Part shown: positions 1 through 4,161 of the stretch, one piece after another
Numbering within the stretch: the first letter of the stretch is position 1
How the letters are laid out: each line of letters starts with the position of its first letter
NCBI GenBank assembly: GCA_946480965.1
Contig: CAMLMI010000309.1
Span: 1-5,957 of the forward strand
Reading direction: 5' to 3'
Origin: an uncultured Verrucomicrobiales bacterium
Lineage (GTDB): Bacteria; Verrucomicrobiota; Verrucomicrobiae; Limisphaerales; CANJSG01
Length of the DNA stretch: 5,957 nucleotides
The notes under the pieces: model-generated
Databases searched by the model: none
Seen by the model: the letters and a program-made list of their open reading frames with translations, nothing else
Told to the model about the DNA's origin: nothing
Translations under genes and position numbers: made by a program

Positions 1-72
1 GAACTCCAGGCCAACCTGCCCGTCGGCAAAGTAACGGCGGGCGACGCGCCGAAAGCGAAGGTGGCGACGTGA
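1..72 (+). CDS. 3' end of an unidentified gene (last 23 codons)
   Basis: Reading from base 1 in frame 1 gives 23 codons and a TGA at 70-72. The residues (ending GDAPKAKVAT) are a low-complexity tail rich in Ala and Lys, with no motif that identifies the protein. The codons (GCC, GCG, AAG, CTG, GTC) match the GC-rich style of the ferredoxin and radical SAM genes downstream, so it is probably a genuine resident gene whose body lies outside the window. About 220 bases of palindromic DNA separate it from the next gene, so co-transcription is uncertain. Function cannot be assigned. Confidence 0.6.
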   Translation, partial: ELQANLPVGKVTAGDAPKAKVAT

Positions 73-89
73 AAAGCCGCGCCCGCCTC

Positions 90-204
90 GTAGCGCAGAG
101 TGTCACTCTGCTGTATCGCCGATTGGCAATCGGCCGGGCGTCCGCAGCGCGTGGCGCCAGCGGGTTGCCAACCCGCGATACAGCCGACTGCCAGTCGGCG
201 CTAC
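90..204. repeat. Composite element of four 17-bp palindromes in mirror-symmetric arrangement
   Basis: Four palindromes share one geometry, 8-bp arms around a single base: gcagagtgtcactctgc (95-111), gccgattggcaatcggc (118-134), gcgggttgccaacccgc (160-176) and gccgactgccagtcggc (183-199). The flanks mirror one another: gtagc at 90-94 pairs with gctac at 200-204, and tgtatc at 112-117 pairs with gataca at 177-182. The whole 115-base unit is therefore an inverted repeat with two small hairpins on each side of a central stretch (135-159). The arms differ in sequence but keep a TGnCA centre in three of the four (the first has gTGTCAc), which suggests selection on fold rather than sequence. It resembles dispersed REP-like intergenic elements. 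Activity is unknown. Confidence 0.75.
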
Positions 205-209
205 GGACG

Positions 210-282
210 GTAGCCGCCGACGTGAGGAGGCGGACTCATTCGATACTCTCGCTCCCGTCCGCCTCGTCACCTCGGTGGCTAC
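210..282. repeat. Long imperfect hairpin (26-base arms) just upstream of the ferredoxin gene
   Basis: The arm at 210-235 (gtagccgccgacgtgaggag, then gcggac without the repeated g) pairs with 257-282 (gtccgcctcgtcacctcggt, then ggctac). By eye only about three of 26 positions mismatch. The loop is 236-256. It begins six bases after the four-palindrome element, so the two form a tandem repeat block. The AGGAGG within the left arm (224-229) looks like a ribosome binding site, but it is part of the stem and is too far from either candidate start of the next gene. The element contains the GTG at 275, which argues against that codon as the real start. Confidence 0.7.
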
Positions 283-295
283 CCTTCAATTCCCC

Positions 296-1153
296 ATGAG
301 CCTCACCTCCCAGTCCACCCTGCGCGTCGTCCTCTATGAAGGTGCCGGCAGCCAGCCGTTGGCCGCCGAGGACCGGTTTGCCGCGATCAACGCTCTCCTG
401 TCCCAAGGCTTCGCTGTCACGCGCGCCACCGGCCAAGGCATGCCCGCGCCCGCCAGCCGCAACCAATTGCTCGTCGTCGGCAAGTTCGACGGTGGCCAAG
501 CCCCTTCGGCCGAGGACGCCGCCGGAGAGACGCCGCTCCGCTTCGAGGACATCACCGGCCTCGACGCCACCGGCATTGCGGCCAAGGCCGAGACCGTCCG
601 CGCCCAGACCGGCGCCGCCAAGCACGGCGAATGGAAGCCCTGGTTCCCCGTCATCGACTACGACCGCTGCACGAACTGCATGCAGTGCCTCAGCTTCTGC
701 CTCTTCGGCGTCTACGGCGTCGACGAGGAAAAGCAGATCCAGGCGCAGAACCACGACAACTGCAAAACCAACTGCCCCGCCTGCTCGCGCGTCTGCCCCG
801 AGGCCGCGATCATGTTCCCGAAATACAAGGCCGGCCCGATCAACGGCGACGTGGTCAGCAGCGCCGACCTCCAGCGGGAGAAGATGAAGGTGGACATCTC
901 CGCGCTCCTCGGCGGCGACGTCTATTCCCTCCTGCGCGACCGGAGCGAGAAGGCCAAGAGCCGCTTCTCCAAGGAACGCGACTCCGACAAGGCGCTGAAG
1001 GAACGCCAGAAGTGCCTCGTGAAACTGGCCGCCATGGGCGACATCCCCGCCGAAGTCCTCATGAGCCTGCCGTCCCCCGAGGAGATCGCCCGCAAGGCCG
1101 AGGAAGCCAAGGCCAAGGCCGAAGCCGCGCTGGCCGGGAGGGCGACGGCGTGA
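296..1153 (+). CDS. Dicluster [4Fe-4S] ferredoxin-type protein with extra N- and C-terminal regions
   Basis: Likely a cytosolic electron carrier or iron-sulfur subunit of 285 residues. The central region (about 115-185) has two cysteine sets: C125-x2-C128-x2-C131-x3-C135, then C156-x3-C160-x2-C163-x3-C167-P. That is enough for two [4Fe-4S] clusters, though the second set departs slightly from the classic CxxCxxCxxxCP. Residues 1-100 form a separate region (strand/helix pattern around LRVVLYEG and NQLLVVGKF) that I do not recognise. The C-terminal 100 residues are charged and helical, ending in an Ala/Lys/Glu-rich tail from about 259. There is no signal peptide or membrane segment. I chose ATG 296 over the in-frame GTG 275 because the GTG lies in a palindromic repeat; neither has a clear Shine-Dalgarno. 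The nearby radical SAM gene suggests a role as its reductant, by inference. A subunit of a larger oxidoreductase is an alternative. Confidence 0.85.
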   Translation: MSLTSQSTLRVVLYEGAGSQPLAAEDRFAAINALLSQGFAVTRATGQGMPAPASRNQLLVVGKFDGGQAPSAEDAAGETPLRFEDITGLDATGIAAKAETVRAQTGAAKHGEWKPWFPVIDYDRCTNCMQCLSFCLFGVYGVDEEKQIQAQNHDNCKTNCPACSRVCPEAAIMFPKYKAGPINGDVVSSADLQREKMKVDISALLGGDVYSLLRDRSEKAKSRFSKERDSDKALKERQKCLVKLAAMGDIPAEVLMSLPSPEEIARKAEEAKAKAEAALAGRATA

Positions 1154-1204
1154 GCGCAAGGCTTGGCAGCAAGCGCGAAAATGGATGGGTTGGGCCGTTG
1201 AGAA

Positions 1205-1266
1205 CCCCTCACCCGGCCTTCGGCCACCCTCTCCCCGTCCGACGGGGAGAGGGCCGGGGTGAGGGG
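1205..1266. repeat. Nested inverted repeat, cccctcaccc-type
   Basis: The outer arms (1205-1218 and about 1252-1266) pair as cccctcacccggcc with ggccggggtgagggg, with one extra G. Inside them is a perfect 13-bp hairpin, ccctctccccgtc (1227-1239) with gacggggagaggg (1241-1253), around a single base. The short ggccttcggcc (1215-1225) can form a third hairpin. This sequence type is a widely dispersed GC-rich intergenic repeat in many bacteria. It follows the ferredoxin stop by about 50 bases and could impede transcription, but no T-run follows directly, so I do not call it an intrinsic terminator. Confidence 0.75.
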
Positions 1267-1362
1267 CTTCGTCCTGATTTTCCAGCCATTTTCCGTAGTG
1301 GTGGTGACAACGCCCGGATCGTTGACGCCCGTTCCAAAACGCATCGATACGCCCAATCCCCA

Positions 1363-1407
1363 GCACCGGAGGTGCGCCAGAACGTAGCCCACAGCGTGAG
1401 CTGTGGG
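1363..1407. repeat. Two small hairpins
   Basis: gcacc (1363-1367) pairs with ggtgc (1371-1375) around gga. Shortly after, cccacagc (1388-1395) pairs perfectly with gctgtggg (1400-1407) around gtga. Both are perfect and belong to the same repeat mosaic as their neighbours. They look like modular units rather than a regulatory site. No function is visible. Confidence 0.55.
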
Positions 1408-1427
1408 TTCGCATCTTCGTGGGAAAT

Positions 1428-1475
1428 GAGCTCCGGAGGAGCGGCAGAAACGTCTCTGCCGCTCCTCCGGAGCTC
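1428..1475. repeat. Perfect 21-bp inverted repeat with 6-base loop
   Basis: Bases 1428-1448 (beginning gagctccggaggagc) are the exact reverse complement of 1455-1475 (ending ctcctccggagctc), with loop aacgtc at 1449-1454. Each arm also contains the self-complementary ctccggag. This is the longest perfect stem in the window and would form a very stable hairpin in RNA or single-stranded DNA. No T-run follows, so a classical terminator is not supported. The neighbouring modules suggest a dispersed repeat family. Confidence 0.8.
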
Positions 1476-1493
1476 GTCATGCAGCCCGGCCAA

Positions 1494-1561
1494 CCCCGGG
1501 CTCACGCCCGGGGCTACGATCTTCCGCTGCTCCGCAGCTCGGGCTCAGCCTGAAAGGCTGA
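1494..1561. repeat. Two further hairpin modules
   Basis: ccccgggc (1494-1501) pairs perfectly with gcccgggg (1506-1513) around tcac. Further on, tcagcct (1545-1551) pairs with aggctga (1555-1561) around gaa. They sit between the 21-bp stem and the long inverted repeat that starts at 1565. They continue the pattern of short perfect arms with 3-4 base loops. Confidence 0.55.
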
Positions 1562-1564
1562 TAG

Positions 1565-1729
1565 CCATTAGCCGGGGGTTGAGCGCAGCGACACCCCCGG
1601 TGGCGATGGTCCGTGGAAACGCACTCCGGAGGGGTGCCAGCAAGGCGTCGAGCGGCACGATGGCATCGGCGTGGGGTCGGAGACCGGGGGTATCGTCGCG
1701 CTCCGCGCTTCTCAACCCCCGGCTAATGG
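1565..1729. repeat. Long-range inverted repeat with 19-bp perfect arms and internal hairpins
   Basis: Bases 1565-1583 (ccattagccgggggttgag) are the exact reverse complement of 1711-1729. Pairing continues inward imperfectly, with acccccggt at 1593-1601 matching accgggggt at 1683-1691. The left arm can also fold on itself, ccgggggt (1572-1579) with acccccgg (1593-1600), so two competing folds are possible. The centre holds a near-palindrome (1621-1637) and unstructured sequence. The layout, terminal inverted repeats around about 130 bases, resembles a small non-autonomous element. No transposase is present and I could not find a target-site duplication by eye. Confidence 0.65.
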
Positions 1730-1771
1730 ATGGCAATCCGTTGGGTTGCTTTGAGCCGGGAACAGTGGCCC

Positions 1772-1824
1772 GCCCGGTCAGGGGACCGGGCCTACAGGCT
1801 GTAGGCCGGGTTCCCCAACCCGGC
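1772..1824. repeat. Three consecutive perfect hairpins
   Basis: gcccggtc (1772-1779) pairs with gaccgggc (1784-1791). Then cctaca (1791-1796) pairs with tgtagg (1800-1805) around ggc. Then gccgggtt (1805-1812) pairs with aacccggc (1817-1824) around cccc. The hairpins abut or share a base at their edges, giving a tight three-stem block. It closes the repeat mosaic about 90 bases before the next gene. Confidence 0.65.
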
Positions 1825-1914
1825 GTTCCGCCTCCTTCCCGGCGGGACGACAATCAGGAAGGCCTCAGCAAGATCGCGGTGGCGGAATCTGGTTCTTCGG
1901 CAATTCTCCTGACC

Positions 1915-2109
1915 ATGAACGCCGATACCCAAACCGAGATGATCCAGCTCGCGGACGGCTCCCGGGTGCTGCGTCTCAGCGAACCCGCCTCCGGGCTGTC
2001 CTTGGAGAAGAAACTGGATGCGGCACGGCCCGTCGTCCGCCAGAAAGACTGGCTGATGAAGGAGTTTGCCGCGCTGCTGGAACATGAGGCTGCGGCCAAC
2101 GCCGTCTAA
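1915..2109 (+). CDS. Small hypothetical protein (64 aa)
   Basis: The ORF runs from ATG 1915 to TAA 2107-2109 and encodes 64 residues beginning MNADTQTEMIQLADGSRVLR. The N-terminal half looks like short strands (IQLADGSRVLRLSEPASG). The C-terminal half is helical and amphipathic (VVRQKDWLMKEFAALLEHEA). There are no cysteines, signal peptide or membrane segment. The codons are GC-rich and the first and third positions look coding, so I think it is real despite its size. I do not recognise the family. The stop lies three bases before the first possible ATG of the next gene and in the same frame, so the two could be a pair. A small partner of the 249-residue protein is possible, but that is speculation. 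No clear Shine-Dalgarno precedes it. Confidence 0.6.
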   Translation: MNADTQTEMIQLADGSRVLRLSEPASGLSLEKKLDAARPVVRQKDWLMKEFAALLEHEAAANAV

Positions 2110-2112
2110 GAT

Positions 2113-2862
2113 ATGGGTGGATGCGCGTTCATGATCTACGGAAAGCTAGCCCAAGAGCGCCAAGCGCCACAGGCCAACGATGCGTCTTGGCTCAAGAAGC
2201 TCTTGGGAAAGGGCGCGGCAAAGGGCGCGGCCAGTTCAGGATCGGTAATGGAGGTTCCTATTGGGTCGCTTGGAAAAGATCTGCGGCGAAGCTACCGGGA
2301 TTTTCTGGGCCGGCGGATCGCTCAACCTTGGGACGCAACCAAGACGGTTCTCGAATACATCGACATGAGCCACAACACCTACGTCCGCGCCGACAACCGG
2401 CAGCAAGAGACCGATGGAGAGTGGTATGTTCAGTTCATGTTTTCTGGCTGCTCAGGACTTGCAGAAACCTCGGCCGAGCTGGCGAGCCATTGGGCGTCAA
2501 TCTGGTTCGCCGAAGAAGGTGCCGACATATCGGAGAAGTTCTTGAAACCCTTCGGCTTTATTCCGTCCGGAAAGGCCGACGAGTGGGCGGCAAAATCGAA
2601 GTTCCTACCTATCGGGAAGCTAGGGTATGCGAGGTTTGAAGGTTCAGAGACAGGCGGGTTGAATGACGAAGTCGACTCAGCATTCGAAGTCGATCCAGCC
2701 ATTTATGAATCGATCCCTGAAGAGCAAGCCGAAGAATTGCTCGTTCAGTTGAACGATAAGTTCAGCCAGCTTTTTGAGGACGGCCGTTGCCGTTGCCAGC
2801 TATGCTCACCGGAGATGGACCCGAACCAGGTTTCTCGGCCTTTGGCGGATTACATTAACTGA
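2113..2862 (+). CDS. Hypothetical protein (249 aa) with C-terminal CxCxxC
   Basis: The protein is soluble and acidic, and I do not recognise it. After a Lys/Ala/Gly-rich N-terminal stretch (KKLLGKGAAKGAASS, about 28-42) comes a mixed region with many aromatics (EWYVQFMFSGCSG, ASHWASIWFAEEG), then an acidic segment (about 175-222). Near the end is C226-x-C228-x2-C231, which could bind metal. There is no signal peptide or transmembrane helix. The start is uncertain: ATG 2113 has no visible ribosome site, while the in-frame ATG 2131 has gggtgga nine bases upstream and would give a protein six residues shorter. One hand-counted line (2401-2460) is 48% GC, clearly below the neighbouring genes, so the gene may be acquired. 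It ends two bases before the radical SAM start, which suggests translational coupling or an insertion into the operon. Confidence 0.75.
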   Translation: MGGCAFMIYGKLAQERQAPQANDASWLKKLLGKGAAKGAASSGSVMEVPIGSLGKDLRRSYRDFLGRRIAQPWDATKTVLEYIDMSHNTYVRADNRQQETDGEWYVQFMFSGCSGLAETSAELASHWASIWFAEEGADISEKFLKPFGFIPSGKADEWAAKSKFLPIGKLGYARFEGSETGGLNDEVDSAFEVDPAIYESIPEEQAEELLVQLNDKFSQLFEDGRCRCQLCSPEMDPNQVSRPLADYIN

Positions 2863-2864
2863 CC

Positions 2865-4154
2865 ATGCTCCCCACCCTCGTCTTCCGAACCCTGCGCAAC
2901 GCCGATTTCAGGTGCATCCGGAAGTTCGCCTGGAACTTCGGCGTGAAGGGGCTGCTGTCGGTGGAGCGGTTCAAGCGCCGGATCAAACGCGGCGAGTTCT
3001 TCCCGCCGTTCCTCTACGTCTCGATCCTCAACTCCTGCAACCTCCGCTGCCAGGGCTGCTGGGTGGACGTCGAGGCGCCGCGCAACGCCATCGACCTCGC
3101 GGCGATGAACCGGCTGATCACCGATGCCAAGAAGCAGGGCAACACCTTCTTCGGCCTGCTCGGCGGCGAGCCGTTCATGCATCCGGAGCTGATGGACATC
3201 CTCGCGGCCCATCCGGACTGCTATTTCCAGATCTTCACCAACGGCCAGTTCATCACCGAGAAGGTCGCAAAGCGCCTGCGCGAGCTGGGCAACGCCACGC
3301 CGCTCATCAGCATCGAGGGCCGCGAGATCACCAGCGACCAGCGCCGGGGCAACAAGGACGTGCTGAACCGCACCTTGCGCGGGTTGGACGCCTGCCTGAA
3401 GGAGGGCATCCTCACCGGCGTGGCCACGAGCGTCTGCCAGACGAACATCGACGAGCTGCTGACCGAGTCCTGGCTCCAGGAGCTGATCGACCGGGGCGTC
3501 CACTACGTCTGGTATCACACCTATCGTCCCGTCGGCGCGAAGATGAATCCGGCGCTGGCCCTGCGGCCGGAGCAGCTCGTGCGGGTGCGGAAGTTCATCG
3601 TGGAGATGCGGGCCAAAATGCCCATCGCCATGATCGACGCCTATTACGACGGCCGCGGCCAGGCGCTCTGCCCGATGTCCACCGGCATCAGCCACCACAT
3701 CAGTCCCAAGGGCGACATCGAGCCGTGCCCGATCATCCAGTTCGCCAAGGAATCGATCCACGACGAGCGCGGCATCTACGCGACGATGAAGGACAGCGCG
3801 TTCCTGAAGGATTTCCGCGAGCTTTCCGCCAATGCCACGCGAGGTTGCGTGGTTTTGGAACGGCCGGACTTGGTGAAGGATCTCGTCGTCAAACACGGCG
3901 CCCGCGACACCACGGTGCGCGGCACCGCGATGGCGGAACTCGACGCCATGACGCCGCGTTTCAGCCAGTGGTTGCCCGGCGAGGAAGTGCCGGAGAAGCA
4001 CTGGATGTATCGCCTCGCCAAGAAATATTGGTTCCACGATTTCGACGCCTACCGGAACGTCGCCCACGACGCCGAGAGCCGGGCCATCGAGCTGCGCCGC
4101 CGGATCGACGCCGCTCCCGCTCCTTCCGCCGAACCCGCCACCGCCAGCAAGTGA
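2865..4154 (+). CDS. Radical SAM protein with SPASM/twitch-like C-terminal region
   Basis: This 429-residue cytosolic enzyme would use a [4Fe-4S] cluster to cleave S-adenosylmethionine and start a radical reaction; the substrate is unknown. The cluster motif is C58-x3-C62-x2-C65 in SCNLRCQGCW. It has Gly before the last Cys, where many family members have an aromatic residue. GGEP at 100-103 is the usual SAM-amino-group motif, and TNG follows at 125-127. In the C-terminal part, C269-x13-G283-x4-C288 fits the CX9-15GX4C signature of SPASM/twitch domains, and C328 may be another ligand, so a second iron-sulfur cluster is likely. Residues 380-400 hold an aromatic-rich conserved-looking stretch (KHWMYRLAKKYWFHDF). 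The CNLxCxGC form resembles HpnH-type enzymes, but the rest does not show it to be HpnH. Seven bases separate it from the DUF116-prenyl synthase gene, so the two form a likely operon. Confidence 0.9.
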   Translation: MLPTLVFRTLRNADFRCIRKFAWNFGVKGLLSVERFKRRIKRGEFFPPFLYVSILNSCNLRCQGCWVDVEAPRNAIDLAAMNRLITDAKKQGNTFFGLLGGEPFMHPELMDILAAHPDCYFQIFTNGQFITEKVAKRLRELGNATPLISIEGREITSDQRRGNKDVLNRTLRGLDACLKEGILTGVATSVCQTNIDELLTESWLQELIDRGVHYVWYHTYRPVGAKMNPALALRPEQLVRVRKFIVEMRAKMPIAMIDAYYDGRGQALCPMSTGISHHISPKGDIEPCPIIQFAKESIHDERGIYATMKDSAFLKDFRELSANATRGCVVLERPDLVKDLVVKHGARDTTVRGTAMAELDAMTPRFSQWLPGEEVPEKHWMYRLAKKYWFHDFDAYRNVAHDAESRAIELRRRIDAAPAPSAEPATASK

Positions 4155-4161
4155 CCCCGCC

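Larger units (their letters stand above)
1154..1914. other. Gene-free stretch filled with inverted repeats
   Basis: No convincing gene lies between the ferredoxin stop and the small ORF at 1915. Open frames cross it on both strands, but they run straight through palindromes and look like GC-rich shadows. From 1205 to 1824 the DNA is a near-continuous series of hairpins, listed separately. The remaining parts are 1154-1204, 1270-1360 and 1825-1914, where I see no structure I can name, no clear sigma-70 promoter and no hairpin followed by a T-run. Such repeat clusters are common between genes in some Verrucomicrobiota, by general knowledge and not checked here. Confidence 0.7.

Noticed and set aside
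90..204. CRISPR array
   Set aside because: The palindromes differ from each other in sequence and spacing is irregular (7, 26 and 7 bases). There are no identical direct repeats and no cas genes.
69..299. Short plus-strand ORF across the first repeat block
   Set aside because: It overlaps the upstream stop and translates the palindromes; no protein feature is visible.
1205..1266. Rho-independent terminator for the ferredoxin gene
   Set aside because: The stem is strong, but no run of T residues follows directly and the nested arrangement matches a dispersed repeat.
236..1480. 414-codon minus-strand open frame over the ferredoxin gene
   Set aside because: It lies antisense to a gene with two clear iron-sulfur motifs, runs through several palindromes, and its translation is low-complexity Gly/Ala/Asp/Val typical of the reverse of GC-rich codons.
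631..2109. 492-codon plus-strand open frame ending at the same stop as the small protein
   Set aside because: Its first part is an out-of-frame reading of the ferredoxin and its middle is repeat DNA. Only the last 64 codons, from ATG 1915, look coding.
2865..4154. Naming the radical SAM gene hpnH
   Set aside because: Only the short CNLxCxGC motif is similar. The C-terminal SPASM/twitch-like cysteine spacing and overall sequence do not support that name.
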